Shown: one piece after another, positions 35,534-44,919 of the stretch
How the letters are laid out: each line of letters opens with the position of its first letter
How positions within the stretch are numbered: position 1 is the first letter of the stretch
Assembly (NCBI RefSeq): GCF_035621475.1
Contig: NZ_CP141799.1
Span: forward strand, 211,001-275,000
Direction of reading: 5' to 3'
DNA from: Pseudomonas paeninsulae
Lineage (GTDB): Bacteria; Pseudomonadota; Gammaproteobacteria; Pseudomonadales; Pseudomonadaceae
DNA length: 64,000 bases
The notes under the pieces: model-generated
Seen by the model: the letters and a program-made list of their open reading frames with translations, nothing else
Databases searched by the model: none
What the model was told of the DNA's origin: nothing
Translations under genes and position numbers: made by a program

Positions 35534-36499
35534 ATGGCCTTTGTCACCGAACTGAAAACCTTCGCCGCCCTCGGCACCGGCGTGATCGGCGCCGGCTGGA
35601 TCGCCCGCGCCCTGGCCCATGGCCTCGACGTTGTGGCCTGGGACCCGGCGCCCGGCGCCGAAGCGGCGCTGCGTGAGCGCATCGCCAACGCCTGGCCGGC
35701 ACTCAAGCAGCAGGGCCTGGTGCCCGGTGCTTCGCCCGAGCGCCTGCGTTTCGTCGACAGCATCGACGAGTGTGTGAAGAACGCCGACTTCATCCAGGAA
35801 AGCGCTCCCGAGCGTCTGGAGCTGAAGCTCGACCTGCATGCGAAGATCAGCGCCGCGGCGCGGCCCAACGTGCTGATCGGTTCGAGCACCTCGGGGCTGT
35901 TGCCCAGCGAGTTCTACGCCGACGCCGTGCACCCCGAGCGCTGTGTGGTCGGTCACCCGTTCAACCCGGTGTATCTGTTGCCGCTGGTGGAAGTGGTTGG
36001 CGGCCAGAAGACCGCGCCGGAAGCCGTTCAGGCCGCCATTCAGGTGTATACCAGCCTGGGCATGCGCCCGCTGCACGTGCGCAAGGAAGTACCGGGCTTT
36101 ATCGCCGACCGCTTGCTCGAGGCGTTGTGGCGCGAGTCGCTGCACCTGGTTAACGACGGCGTCGCCACCACCGGCGAGATCGACGATGCGATCCGCTTCG
36201 GTGCCGGCCTGCGTTGGTCGTTCATGGGCAGCTTCCTGACCTACACCCTGGCCGGCGGCAATGCCGGCATGCGCCACTTCATGGCCCAGTTCGGCCCGGC
36301 GCTGAAACTGCCCTGGACCTATCTGGAAGCGCCGGAATTAACTGACGGCCTGATCGACAGCGTGGTCGAAGGCACCACAGAGCAACAAGGCCAGCGCAGC
36401 ATCGCCGAGCTGGAGCGCTACCGTGATGACTGCCTGATGGCGGTGATGGACGCGATCAAGACAACCAAGGCCAAGCACGGCTTCGACTTCGCCGATTAA
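35534..36499 (+). CDS. cdhA: L-carnitine dehydrogenase (CdhA)
   Basis: A 321-residue NAD-dependent 3-hydroxyacyl-CoA dehydrogenase-fold enzyme. The Rossmann motif [24 protein letters not shown] is at about 15-38. The catalytic region [42 protein letters not shown] follows, and a helical C-terminal domain completes it. It oxidises L-carnitine to 3-dehydrocarnitine for CdhC. An AGGAG site precedes the ATG at 35534. Length and position match P. aeruginosa CdhA. Confidence 0.92.
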   Translation: MAFVTELKTFAALGTGVIGAGWIARALAHGLDVVAWDPAPGAEAALRERIANAWPALKQQGLVPGASPERLRFVDSIDECVKNADFIQESAPERLELKLDLHAKISAAARPNVLIGSSTSGLLPSEFYADAVHPERCVVGHPFNPVYLLPLVEVVGGQKTAPEAVQAAIQVYTSLGMRPLHVRKEVPGFIADRLLEALWRESLHLVNDGVATTGEIDDAIRFGAGLRWSFMGSFLTYTLAGGNAGMRHFMAQFGPALKLPWTYLEAPELTDGLIDSVVEGTTEQQGQRSIAELERYRDDCLMAVMDAIKTTKAKHGFDFAD

Positions 36500-36506
36500 C
36501 CTGCGC

Positions 36507-36531
36507 GGCCCCTGGATTGAATCCAGGGGCC
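36507..36531 (+). terminator. Hairpin after cdhA
   Basis: GGCCCCTGGAT and ATCCAGGGGCC form an 11-bp stem with a TGA loop directly after the cdhA stop. No T-tract follows, so it may attenuate rather than fully stop transcription into the SDR gene. Confidence 0.4.
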
Positions 36532-36586
36532 GGCTCGGCAGTTGCAACGCGGTGTTACCACGCGCATTTCTGATGCGGGAGGCGTG

Positions 36587-37369
36587 ATGTTTCAGGATCT
36601 GCAACAACAGCGAGTGATGATCACTGCCGGTGCCTCGGGTATCGGCCGGGCGACGGCCCTGGCGTTTCTCGCCGCCGGCGCCCGGGTGCATATCTGCGAT
36701 ATCAATGCTCAGGCGCTGGAAGCGCTGCTCAGCGAACATCCGCAGCTCAGCGGCTCGCTGATCGACGTCGGCGACGAGGCTCAGGTCGAGCGTTTTTTCA
36801 GCGAGGGCCTGGATGCCTTGGGCGGAATCGACGTGCTGGTCAACAATGCCGGTATCGCCGGTCCTGCCGGCCACCTCGAAGGGCTCGACAGCCTGGCTTG
36901 GCGCAGCACCTTCGACGTCAACCTGCACTCCACCTTCTACTGCTGCAAGCTCGCGCTACCGCTGATGAAGGCAGCACGCAGCGGCTGCATCATCAACATT
37001 TCCTCCAGCGCTGGGATCATGGGCTACCCGTTGCGCACGGCCTATGCCGCGGCGAAGTGGGCTGTCACCGGGCTGAGTAAATCCCTGGCCATGGAGGTGG
37101 GCGAGTTCGGTATCCGGGTCAACGCCATCTGCCCAGGCTCGATCAGTGGCGCGCGCATGGACGGGGTGATCGAGCGCGAGGCCAAGGCCAGCGGTAAGCG
37201 CGCGGATGACGTGCGGGCCGCCTACGTCAGCCAATGCTCGCTGAAGACCTTCATCGACCCCGAGGACATCGCCGCCATGATCCTGTTCCTGAGCTCCAAG
37301 GCTGGCGCCAAGATCACCGGCCAAGCCCTGAGCGTCGACGGTGACACCCATACCTTGGCCAATGCCTGA
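36587..37369 (+). CDS. SDR-family oxidoreductase in the carnitine operon
   Basis: A 260-residue classical short-chain dehydrogenase: cofactor motif TAGASGIGRATAL (about 13-25), the NNAGIAG structural motif, active-site Ser region INISSSAGIMGYPLRTAYAAAKWAV with the YxxxK pair, and the C-terminal GQALSVDGDTHTL. The acidic residue after the second strand (ICDINAQ) suggests NAD preference. The ATG at 36587 has a GGGAGGCG site. It lies between cdhA and cdhB and is an addition to the core cdh set I know from P. aeruginosa. It may act on D-carnitine, a carnitine derivative or another 3-hydroxy acid; the substrate is unknown. Confidence 0.85.
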   Translation: MFQDLQQQRVMITAGASGIGRATALAFLAAGARVHICDINAQALEALLSEHPQLSGSLIDVGDEAQVERFFSEGLDALGGIDVLVNNAGIAGPAGHLEGLDSLAWRSTFDVNLHSTFYCCKLALPLMKAARSGCIINISSSAGIMGYPLRTAYAAAKWAVTGLSKSLAMEVGEFGIRVNAICPGSISGARMDGVIEREAKASGKRADDVRAAYVSQCSLKTFIDPEDIAAMILFLSSKAGAKITGQALSVDGDTHTLANA

Positions 37370-37444
37370 GCCCCGCACCGGCATTTAGTCCAACTATTAC
37401 CACGCCGTGCGGCAAGCCGCCGCCCGGCCCCAGGAGCCTAACCG

Positions 37445-37933
37445 ATGTCCAGCGCTCAACCCCTGACCACTTACCAGACCGAGATCCTTGCGGAGTGGGT
37501 GGATTACAACGGCCATCTGCGTGATGCCTTCTACCTGTTGGTCTTCAGCTTCGCCACCGACGCGCTGATGGATCAGCTGGGCCTCGACGAAGCGGGTCGC
37601 ACGCGCACCGGGCATACCCTGTATACCCTGGAGTGCCACCTGAACTACCTCGACGAGGTCAAGCTGGGTGAGGCGGTCGAAGTGCGCACTCAACTGCTGG
37701 CTCACGACCGTAAACGTATGCACATCCACCATAGCCTGCACCGGGTAGGTGTGGCCGCTGCGCTGGCCGAGAGCGAGCAGATGTTGATGAACATCGACAC
37801 CCGCACTTCGCGCTCGGCGACCTTCGACGAGCAGGTGCTGCAGCAGGTACTGGCGCTAGGCGAGGCTCATCGTGATCTGCCGTCCCCCGCTTGCGTTGGC
37901 CGGGTGATCGGCCTGCCGCAGGCCAGGGCATAG
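37445..37933 (+). CDS. cdhB: Betainyl-CoA thioesterase (CdhB, hotdog fold)
   Basis: A 162-residue hotdog-fold thioesterase beginning with WVDYNGHLRDAFYLLVFSFATDALMD, the Asp-containing helix motif of 4-hydroxybenzoyl-CoA-type thioesterases. In P. aeruginosa, CdhB hydrolyses betainyl-CoA produced by CdhC to glycine betaine and CoA, linking carnitine to the gbc/dgc/sox genes in this window. An AGGAGCC site precedes the ATG at 37445. Specificity is inferred from operon position. Confidence 0.85.
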   Translation: MSSAQPLTTYQTEILAEWVDYNGHLRDAFYLLVFSFATDALMDQLGLDEAGRTRTGHTLYTLECHLNYLDEVKLGEAVEVRTQLLAHDRKRMHIHHSLHRVGVAAALAESEQMLMNIDTRTSRSATFDEQVLQQVLALGEAHRDLPSPACVGRVIGLPQARA

Positions 37934-38013
37934 ACCCGCGGTCGAGCCTGGGTCCTTCTATCCCAGCAGCGTGAACAACCACACTATTTGAAGCATCCCG
38001 CCAGGAGATCGCC

Positions 38014-39201
38014 ATGAACGCTGTAGACCCCTCCCTCGACGCTGCGCCAATCGCCGATTGGCGCAGCTACCCGATCAGTGCCGGCCTGGTTGGCCTTAGC
38101 TCCACTAGCGACACCCTGGAGGTCACCTGGAGCGATGCTCGAACCAGCCCCTTCCATCACCAGTGGCTGCGTGACAACTGCACCTGCAGCCAGTGCGTCT
38201 ACAGTGTGACCCGCGAGCAGCTGTTCGAGATCGTCGATGTGCCGCCAGAACTGCATCCCCAGCGCACCCGCATCGACCAACAGGGGCACCTGCTGATCGA
38301 CTGGCAGGATGGTCACCACAGCCGCTTCCATCCCGGCTGGTTGCGCGCCCATGCCTACGACGACGCCTCACGGGCCGAGCGTCGCGCGCTGCGCCCACAG
38401 AGCCGTTTGTGGGGTGCCGAGATGAGCGAGCAACTGCCGCAGTTCGACTACCAGGCGGTGATGGAAGATGACGCCGCGCTGCTGCAGTGGCTGCTGGCGG
38501 TGCGTGACATCGGCCTGACCCAGCTACGCGGTGTGCCGACCTCCGAGGACGTCTTGCCAGTGCTCGCCAAGCGCATCTCCTTCATTCGCCAGAGCAACTT
38601 CGGCGTGCTGTTCGATGTGCAGTCCAAGGCCGACGCCGACAGCAATGCCTACACCTCCTTCAACCTGCCGCTGCACACCGACCTGCCGACCCGCGAGTTG
38701 CAGCCGGGTCTGCAGTTTCTGCATTGCCTGGTCAACGATGCCACGGGCGGTGAGAGTGTCTTCGTCGACGGCTTCGCCATCGCCGCGGCCTTACAGCAGG
38801 AGGCGCCTGAGCTGTTCCAAATCCTCTGTGACACGCCCATCGAGTTCCGCAACAGGAGCCGCACCAGCGATTACCACCGTATGGCGCCGATCATCGGCCT
38901 GGATGCCTACGGCGTGATCAGTGAGATCCGCATGGGCAACTTCCTGCGGGGCGCCTTCGATGCACCGGCAGAGCGCATGCCGGCGCTGTATAGCGCTTAC
39001 CGGCGCTTCATCGAGATGACCCGCGAACCGCGTTTCCGTGTGCAGCGCAGGCTGGATGCGGGGCAACTCTGGTGCTTCGACAACCGCCGTACCTTGCATG
39101 CCCGCACTGAATTCGACCCGGCCAGCGGTGCCCGTCACTTCAAGGGCTGTTATGTCGATCGCGACGAGCTGCTCTCGCGGATTCATGTGTTGCAACGCTA
39201 G
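38014..39201 (+). CDS. Gamma-butyrobetaine hydroxylase (2-oxoglutarate dioxygenase)
   Basis: A 395-residue protein with an N-terminal zinc-binding DUF971-like domain (HQWLRDNCTCSQCVYSVTREQ) and a C-terminal TauD-type dioxygenase. The iron ligands are visible as HTDLP (HxD) and the distal histidine in CFDNRRTLHARTEF, with an Arg for 2-oxoglutarate shortly after. This is the layout of gamma-butyrobetaine hydroxylase, which makes L-carnitine from gamma-butyrobetaine, Fe(II) and 2-oxoglutarate. It follows cdhB in the same direction, so butyrobetaine would enter the CdhA pathway. Close relatives such as trimethyllysine hydroxylase are less likely in bacteria. Confidence 0.85.
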   Translation: MNAVDPSLDAAPIADWRSYPISAGLVGLSSTSDTLEVTWSDARTSPFHHQWLRDNCTCSQCVYSVTREQLFEIVDVPPELHPQRTRIDQQGHLLIDWQDGHHSRFHPGWLRAHAYDDASRAERRALRPQSRLWGAEMSEQLPQFDYQAVMEDDAALLQWLLAVRDIGLTQLRGVPTSEDVLPVLAKRISFIRQSNFGVLFDVQSKADADSNAYTSFNLPLHTDLPTRELQPGLQFLHCLVNDATGGESVFVDGFAIAAALQQEAPELFQILCDTPIEFRNRSRTSDYHRMAPIIGLDAYGVISEIRMGNFLRGAFDAPAERMPALYSAYRRFIEMTREPRFRVQRRLDAGQLWCFDNRRTLHARTEFDPASGARHFKGCYVDRDELLSRIHVLQR

Positions 39202-39653
39202 GGCGCTAACGCGCAGGCCAGGCATAACCCTGTCCTGCGATCTGCGGCCGTTTATGACTTTGGCCAGAAACGCATAAATATACCGAGGGCAAAGGCCGTG
39301 TTTTTATTGCTTTCGCTGACGTTGCCGCTTCATAACAATGCTTTTCGTATCGTTTTAGCCGAATTTTACCTGATACGGCCGCTTCGAACTGCAGCCGCAG
39401 ACTTGAAGGACGGATTACCCAAACCACGCACACGCGTGACTAGCAGCCAATGCCTCGCAAGTGTTTATTCACACCGCAGTGGAACGCGTCGAACGACGCC
39501 AAGTACTGCGGAAAGATCAACAACCTGGGCGGCGAAACTTGGCGCCAGGCGGATCCTCCGCCGGCGAGAAGAATCTCTTCAGTGAATTGAAGAAATAGCG
39601 ACACGCATAACAAATACAAAAATTAGCCGTAGCTCTCCGTGGAGAACACGTAA
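39202..39653. other. 452-bp intergenic region before the BCCT gene
   Basis: It is more AT-rich than neighbouring genes and holds no convincing gene. I see a small hairpin GGCGGATCCTCCGCC (39548-39562). There is also a CA-type motif ATAACAAATACAAAAA (39607-39622), about 31 nt upstream of the transporter ATG and a possible Hfq/Crc site. A promoter for the BCCT gene must lie here but I cannot place it. Confidence 0.5.
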
Positions 39654-41327
39654 ATGTCGACCATAAAAGAAAAGTTCGGTGGCGCCCCTGGCACCACCGT
39701 ATTCAAAGAAGATTTGCTGTGTAAAACGGGCCTGTTCAAAGGCATGCACAAGGGCATGACTATTGTGTCCGCGGTCATGGTTTTGGCGTTCGTGCTGTTT
39801 GCTGGGTTCAATACCGAATTGGCCGGGACCCTATTCGGTGCCACTCGCAGCTGGATCGAAGGGATTTTCGGCTGGTACTACCTGGTGGTCATGGTGTTCT
39901 TCATCGCGATCTGTGTCGTGCTGGTGTTCACCCGCTACGGCAGCGTGCGCCTCGGCGACGATGACAGTAGGCCGGACTTCAGCAATTTTGCCTGGTTCTC
40001 CATGCTGTTCTCCGCCGGCATCGGCATCGGTATCCTGTTCTTCGGTGTGGCCGAGCCGATCTTCTACCTGGATAACAGCGGCGCCTTCGGCTACCCGAAT
40101 AACCCCTACGCTGACCTGGCCGGCGCTACTGCCATCGGCCATGCGCGGGCGGTGGATGCCCTGCGGGTGACCTACTTCCACTGGGGCTTTCATGGCTGGG
40201 CGGTGTACGCCATCGTCGGCCTGTCGCTGGCCTATTTCGCCTACCGCAAGAAGCTGCCGCTGGCCCTGCGTTCGGCGCTGCATCCCTTCATCGGCGATCG
40301 CATCTACGGGCCGATCGGCCATATCGTCGACCTGTTCGGCGTGCTCGGTTGCGTATTCGGTATCGCCACCTCCCTGGGCCTGGGCGTCAGCCAGATGGCC
40401 GTGGGCCTGGAGCGCCTGATTGGCGTGGACCCGGGCACGACTACCCAGCTGGTGCTGATCGGTCTGATCTCCATCGTCTCGATCATGTCGGCGCTGTCCG
40501 GTGTGGGCCGCGGCATCAGGATCCTTTCCGAATGGAACATCATCATCTCCGCCCTGGTGGTGGCCTTCTTCCTGTTCGGCGGGCCTACCGCCTGGCTGCT
40601 GAGCATGTTCGGCGAGTCGCTGGGTAGCTACCTGGTCAACTTCATGCCGATGGGCCTGTGGTTCCCCGAAGAGGAAGGGCCGGCGGCCTGGCAGAACGGC
40701 TGGACCGTGTTCTACTGGGGCTGGTGGCTGGCTTGGGCACCCTTCGTCGGTCTGTTCATCGCGCGCATTTCGCGTGGCCGCACCCTGCGTGAGTTCGTCA
40801 TCGGCGTGGTCTGCGTACCGACCCTGATCATCTTCGTCTGGCTGGGCATCTTCGGCGGTTCGGCGCTCTATCAGGAGCTGAATGCCGCGGGGGGTGCCGG
40901 CACTGGCGAGCTTATCCAGTTGGTGAATGCCTGGAACCTGCCGGCCGCGCTGTTCGCCACGGCAGACGGCATCGCCGGTACCGGGGTCATGGGTTGGGTG
41001 CTGTCGGCCATGCTGGTGTTCCTGCTGGTCAGCTGGTTCGTCACCTCGTCCGACTCCGGCACCCTGGTGCTGACCACCATCCTGTCCCTGGGTAACGAGG
41101 AGCCGCCGAAGATCTTCCGCATCTTCTGGGGCACCGTGATTGGCTTCGTCGCCGGGGTATTGCTGGTCGCCGGCGGCCTCAGTGCGCTGCAGACCGCCAA
41201 TATCGCAGCGGCACTACCGCTCAGTGTGGTGATCCTGCTGATGACCCTTGGCGTGCTCAAGTCGCTGATCCTGGACTCGGGCGAAGTCGCAGGCGCAGAC
41301 GTTAAGATCCAGACGGATAACGCCTAA
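39654..41327 (+). CDS. BCCT-family betaine/carnitine/choline/DMSP transporter
   Basis: A 557-residue sodium- or proton-coupled transporter with twelve or so membrane helices. The family motif GWTVFYWGWWLAWAPFVGLFIARISRGRTLREF is complete, including the tryptophan box on helix 8. The glycine-rich GIGIGILFFGVAEPIFYLD segment lies in the expected earlier helix. Substrates of the family are trimethylammonium and dimethylsulfonium compounds. It could serve the upstream carnitine/butyrobetaine genes or the DddD-like gene downstream, where DddT transporters of this family import DMSP. The ATG at 39654 has a GGAGAAC site. A strong bidirectional hairpin separates it from the convergent LysR gene. Confidence 0.9.
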   Translation: MSTIKEKFGGAPGTTVFKEDLLCKTGLFKGMHKGMTIVSAVMVLAFVLFAGFNTELAGTLFGATRSWIEGIFGWYYLVVMVFFIAICVVLVFTRYGSVRLGDDDSRPDFSNFAWFSMLFSAGIGIGILFFGVAEPIFYLDNSGAFGYPNNPYADLAGATAIGHARAVDALRVTYFHWGFHGWAVYAIVGLSLAYFAYRKKLPLALRSALHPFIGDRIYGPIGHIVDLFGVLGCVFGIATSLGLGVSQMAVGLERLIGVDPGTTTQLVLIGLISIVSIMSALSGVGRGIRILSEWNIIISALVVAFFLFGGPTAWLLSMFGESLGSYLVNFMPMGLWFPEEEGPAAWQNGWTVFYWGWWLAWAPFVGLFIARISRGRTLREFVIGVVCVPTLIIFVWLGIFGGSALYQELNAAGGAGTGELIQLVNAWNLPAALFATADGIAGTGVMGWVLSAMLVFLLVSWFVTSSDSGTLVLTTILSLGNEEPPKIFRIFWGTVIGFVAGVLLVAGGLSALQTANIAAALPLSVVILLMTLGVLKSLILDSGEVAGADVKIQTDNA

Positions 41328-41350
41328 GCGTCCTTAGCGGTGCGCTGCAA

Positions 41351-41380
41351 GGCACGGGCCTCCTACGGGAGGCCCGTGCC
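41351..41380. terminator. Bidirectional terminator-like hairpin between BCCT and LysR genes
   Basis: GGCACGGGCCTCC and GGAGGCCCGTGCC form a perfect 13-bp stem with a TACG tetraloop between two convergent genes. T-runs on both sides are weak, but position and strength support shared termination. Confidence 0.7.
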
Positions 41381-41383
41381 GTT

Positions 41384-42235
41384 TCAGGGCTGCGCCAGAA
41401 CCTCGCGCAAGCTGGTCAGGGCCACCTGCAGTAGCCGTGGGTCCTGCGCATCGCTGGCATAGGTGACGAAGATGGGCCGTCTGAACTCCGGCGCATCCGC
41501 CACCCGGTGCAGCTCGCCGGACTTCAACAGGGGGGCCGCCTGGCGCTCCGCCAGGTAGGCGCACCCTCCGTTGCGCTGCAGCCAGGGCAGACCCAGCGCA
41601 GCAAAGCCGCAGGTCAGTCGGCTGCTCTGCAGCTGCGGCAAGCGCTCCGAGTGCGCCGCGTTATAGCCCCAGCCCCAGTCGATATACAGGTAGTTGTCGG
41701 CGGTTACTTGCTCCAGCGACGTGGCGCGGCTGGACACCATCAGCAAGCGGTCTTCTGCAGCCTGCTCGACCACTAGGCCGGCCGTGGCGTCGGCGACGAA
41801 GATGAGGCCGATATCCAGCGCTCCCGCGGCGATCTGGCGGACGATGGCCCCCGAATAATCGGCCTCCAGGTGGAGGTTCAGGTGTGGATCGTATTGGTGC
41901 AGGACGCTGCCCCAACGAAACAGTAGATCGCCGGCCAAGCTGGGATGTGCAGCGAGGCGCAGTCGACCACTGCTGGTTTGCTGCTGGGCGAGCTCGCGCT
42001 TGGCGCGTTGCCAGCGCTGCTGCATGGCGATGGCATGGTGATAGAACTGGCGCCCGGCCGGGGTCAATGACATGCCTTCATTGCTGCGCACGAATAACGG
42101 TTGATCCAGCTGTTCTTCAAGCTGCTTGATCCGCGAACTGACTGCCGACTTGGTCAGGCAGAGTTGTTCGGCGCACAGACTCAAGCGTTTCAGGTCGGCC
42201 AGGGTGAGGAAGGTCTTGATTGCTTGCAGGTCCAA
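41384..42235 (-). CDS. LysR-type transcriptional regulator divergent from the DddD-like gene
   Basis: A 283-residue LysR regulator. The winged helix-turn-helix covers about 1-60 (IKTFLTLADLKRLSLCAEQLCLTKSAVSSRIKQLEEQLDQPLFVRS), followed by an effector domain (LRLAAHPSLAGDLLFRWG). It is divergent from the CoA-transferase gene, with a 158-bp gap containing a GAGTGT-N13-ACACTC dyad. In Marinomonas and other bacteria a LysR protein, DddR, adjoins dddD and activates it with DMSP. The effector here is unknown; the betaine or sulfonium substrate is the obvious guess. Confidence 0.88.
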   Translation of the reverse strand: MDLQAIKTFLTLADLKRLSLCAEQLCLTKSAVSSRIKQLEEQLDQPLFVRSNEGMSLTPAGRQFYHHAIAMQQRWQRAKRELAQQQTSSGRLRLAAHPSLAGDLLFRWGSVLHQYDPHLNLHLEADYSGAIVRQIAAGALDIGLIFVADATAGLVVEQAAEDRLLMVSSRATSLEQVTADNYLYIDWGWGYNAAHSERLPQLQSSRLTCGFAALGLPWLQRNGGCAYLAERQAAPLLKSGELHRVADAPEFRRPIFVTYASDAQDPRLLQVALTSLREVLAQP

Positions 42236-42286
42236 TGGAGTCCACTGGCGTCGACTGTTTTAGGGTCGGCGAAGTTGGCGGTGTTG

Positions 42287-42311
42287 GAGTGTACAAAAAA
42301 ATCAAACACTC
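42287..42311. promoter_or_regulatory. Inverted repeat, candidate LysR operator
   Basis: GAGTGT (42287-42292) and ACACTC (42306-42311) are perfect inverted half-sites separated by 13 bp of A-rich sequence, midway between the divergent LysR and CoA-transferase genes. The layout fits a LysR-type binding site. Confidence 0.45.
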
Positions 42312-42393
42312 AGTCCGAAACTATCCGATATGCCTTCCGTCAGCGATTTCTTAGGCTCGCAGCTGTTCAATTCATCGATAGCGGTAGGTGTAT

Positions 42394-44919
42394 ATGAAAG
42401 CGATTCAGCAGCGCCCTTTAAGTGGATACCGGGTTGTCGACTTCGGTCAGTACATTGCCGGGCCGGCCGTGGCGATGATGTTGGCCGACCAGGGCGCCGA
42501 GGTGGTGCACATCGACCCGCCCCAGGGCCCGCGTTGGGATAACCCGGCGGACGCCATACTGAATCGGGGCAAGCAGCGGGTCAGTCTGGATCTGCACCGC
42601 GAGCAAGACCTGCAGCTGGCGCTGGATCTGATCAGACACGCCGATGTGCTGGTCGAGAACTTCCGCCCAGGGGTGATGGCCAGGCTGGGCCTGGGTGTCG
42701 AACAGATGAAGCTGATCAATCCGTCACTGGTCTACCTGTCCCTGCCAGGGTTTGCCGAGCAGGACCTCGAATATGCAGGGCTGCCTGCCTGGGAAGGCAT
42801 TATCGCCGCGGCAGTCGGGCAGTTCACCGACATGGGCCTTAGCCGAGTGCTGATGGGGATCACCCCGTCGTTTTCACCGCTGCCCCTGGCATCCGCTTAT
42901 GCCTCGGTGTTGGGCGCTACAGCGGTGACCTTGGCGCTGTTTGATCGGGTCAAAACGGGTCAGGGTGAGCGGATCGAAGTGCCGATCGCCGCTGCGCTCA
43001 TGGAAGGCTTGGCCTACAACTCCATGCACATAGAAGGCTTGCCCGAGCGCTACAAGTCGCTGCGAGAACGCGAGATCGAGCGCCGCCGGACTAATGACCT
43101 GCCGCTGAACCTGCACTATGCCGATCTGCAGGAGTTCCTCGACCCCTTCTATCGCACCTATGTTTGCCAGGACGGCCGGCCCTTTTATGCCGTTTGCTGC
43201 TCGCACACCCGTCACCCAATCGGCTGCCTGAAAGTATTGGGCCTCTGGGACGCAGTCAGGGCGGCGGGCATACCGACCCACAGTCCCTACCTGGACGTTG
43301 CCGACTGGCCGGATGGCGCCGAATGCACGCTCTTGTCCTATCCGCTGTCGCGGGAATGGGCAGACCTGGTCTCCAACAGGATGAAAGCGGCATTTCAAAC
43401 CAAGCCTGCCTACGAATGGCAGCGCCTATTCGGCGAGGCCGGTGTACCGGGCTGTGCGCACCAGCTAACCAGCGAATGGCTGGCCAGCGAGCATGCCTTG
43501 CAGTCGGCAAGTGTGCTGGAGGTTGAAGACCCGCGTTTCGGAACCATGCGCCAGCTGGGCAATATCTGTTGGTTGCAAGGTGATACGGCCGTTACCGAGA
43601 AACAGCCGGCGCAGTCACCCAGCACTGATCGAGCTGCCGTGCTGCAGCTATTGGCCAGTTGGCGTGAACGGGCCGTTCCCCAGCCAACAGCCGGCGAGGC
43701 ACCGGCAGCTAGAGGCTGGCTTGATGGTATTAAGATTCTCGACCTGACCAATGTGATTGCCGGGCCTACCATCGCCTGTACCTTGGCCCGCTTTGGCGCC
43801 GAAGTTATCAGTATCGATCCAGCAAAACCGGCGCTGGATCCTTGGAACACGTCGGTGTTCGGTATGCAGGCCAATCAGGGCAAGCAGAGTGTCTTGCTGG
43901 ATCTGCAAAGCCAGCAGGGCCAAGCCGTGCTGGACAAGTTGCTGATGCAAGTCGATGTCATCACGATCAACGGCAGCGATGCGCAGTTGGCGCGGCTGGG
44001 CCTGTCGGTCGAGCGACTGCAGCGGATAAATCCCGAGCTGATCCTCTGTCAGTTCGATGCCTACGGCGGGCCAAAGCGGGGGCCGCGCAGTGACCAGCCG
44101 GGCTATGACGATCTGGTTCAAGCCACCACCGGCATCATGGCCCGCTTCGGTGGCGGCATGCAGACACCCGAGGAGCATGCACACTTCGGTACGATTGATG
44201 TGCTCGGCGGCTATTGTGCCGCGCAGGCCATCGGGGTCGCGCTGGTCAAGCGTGCGCATGGCCATGGAGGCTCAGTGGCGCGTAGTTCGCTGGTGGCTGC
44301 GGGGCAGTTGATTCAGCTGCCATTCATGTATGACTACCCGGGCCGGACGCCTTTCAATGAGCCCAGTGGGCGGGAAGTTAAGGGGGCTAATGCCTTCTAT
44401 CGCTGTTACCAGGCGCAGGATGGCTGGTTCTTTCTGGCACTCGATCAAGCAACGCAGTTGCAGAGCCTGTGCCTTGCGCTGGATCTGGCGGATCTTCAGC
44501 TTGCCGATAACCAGGAGGCAGAGCAGTGGCTTGAAGCGCTGTTCAGATCGCAGCCAGTCAGCCACTGGCAGGCACGCCTGAGCGAAGTCGATATCGGCTG
44601 CCAACCGTTGGCAAGGATGAGTCAGTTGCGCGAGTCTTCACTGATGAGCTCGTCAACCGGTATCGACCTGAATGGACCGAAATCAGTGGCCTTCATTGAC
44701 TATCCAGACCATCCCAGCGGCCACCGAGTGACGTTGATTGCACCCAACTCGATCCGTCTGAGCCGAGCTCGCGTCAAGCTGCCGACCGCCATGCCAAAGT
44801 ACGGTAGCCACACCCGGGTAATGCTTGAGCAGTTGGGCTGTACCACCCGGGACATCGAGCAGATGATCGAACAGGGTGTGGCGGCGGATCAGTGGGCTGA
44901 GCGGTACCTACCAATGTGA
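42394..44919 (+). CDS. dddD: Tandem class III CoA-transferase, DddD-like DMSP CoA-transferase/lyase
   Basis: An 841-residue protein made of two CaiB/BaiF domains (about 8-400 and 443-830). Domain 1 begins LSGYRVVDFGQYIAGPAVAMMLADQGAEVV but shows no aspartate in the active-site stretch (ITPSFSPLPLASAY, 156-169). Domain 2 keeps the catalytic Asp602 in HFGTIDVLGGY. One dead and one live domain in an ~840-residue chain, with Asp602, matches Marinomonas DddD as I recall it. That enzyme transfers CoA to DMSP and releases dimethyl sulfide. Neighbouring BCCT and divergent LysR genes parallel dddT and dddR. The ATG at 42394 is preferred to GTG at 42388. No dddB/dddC-like genes follow, so another onium substrate remains possible. 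Confidence 0.72.
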   Translation: MKAIQQRPLSGYRVVDFGQYIAGPAVAMMLADQGAEVVHIDPPQGPRWDNPADAILNRGKQRVSLDLHREQDLQLALDLIRHADVLVENFRPGVMARLGLGVEQMKLINPSLVYLSLPGFAEQDLEYAGLPAWEGIIAAAVGQFTDMGLSRVLMGITPSFSPLPLASAYASVLGATAVTLALFDRVKTGQGERIEVPIAAALMEGLAYNSMHIEGLPERYKSLREREIERRRTNDLPLNLHYADLQEFLDPFYRTYVCQDGRPFYAVCCSHTRHPIGCLKVLGLWDAVRAAGIPTHSPYLDVADWPDGAECTLLSYPLSREWADLVSNRMKAAFQTKPAYEWQRLFGEAGVPGCAHQLTSEWLASEHALQSASVLEVEDPRFGTMRQLGNICWLQGDTAVTEKQPAQSPSTDRAAVLQLLASWRERAVPQPTAGEAPAARGWLDGIKILDLTNVIAGPTIACTLARFGAEVISIDPAKPALDPWNTSVFGMQANQGKQSVLLDLQSQQGQAVLDKLLMQVDVITINGSDAQLARLGLSVERLQRINPELILCQFDAYGGPKRGPRSDQPGYDDLVQATTGIMARFGGGMQTPEEHAHFGTIDVLGGYCAAQAIGVALVKRAHGHGGSVARSSLVAAGQLIQLPFMYDYPGRTPFNEPSGREVKGANAFYRCYQAQDGWFFLALDQATQLQSLCLALDLADLQLADNQEAEQWLEALFRSQPVSHWQARLSEVDIGCQPLARMSQLRESSLMSSSTGIDLNGPKSVAFIDYPDHPSGHRVTLIAPNSIRLSRARVKLPTAMPKYGSHTRVMLEQLGCTTRDIEQMIEQGVAADQWAERYLPM

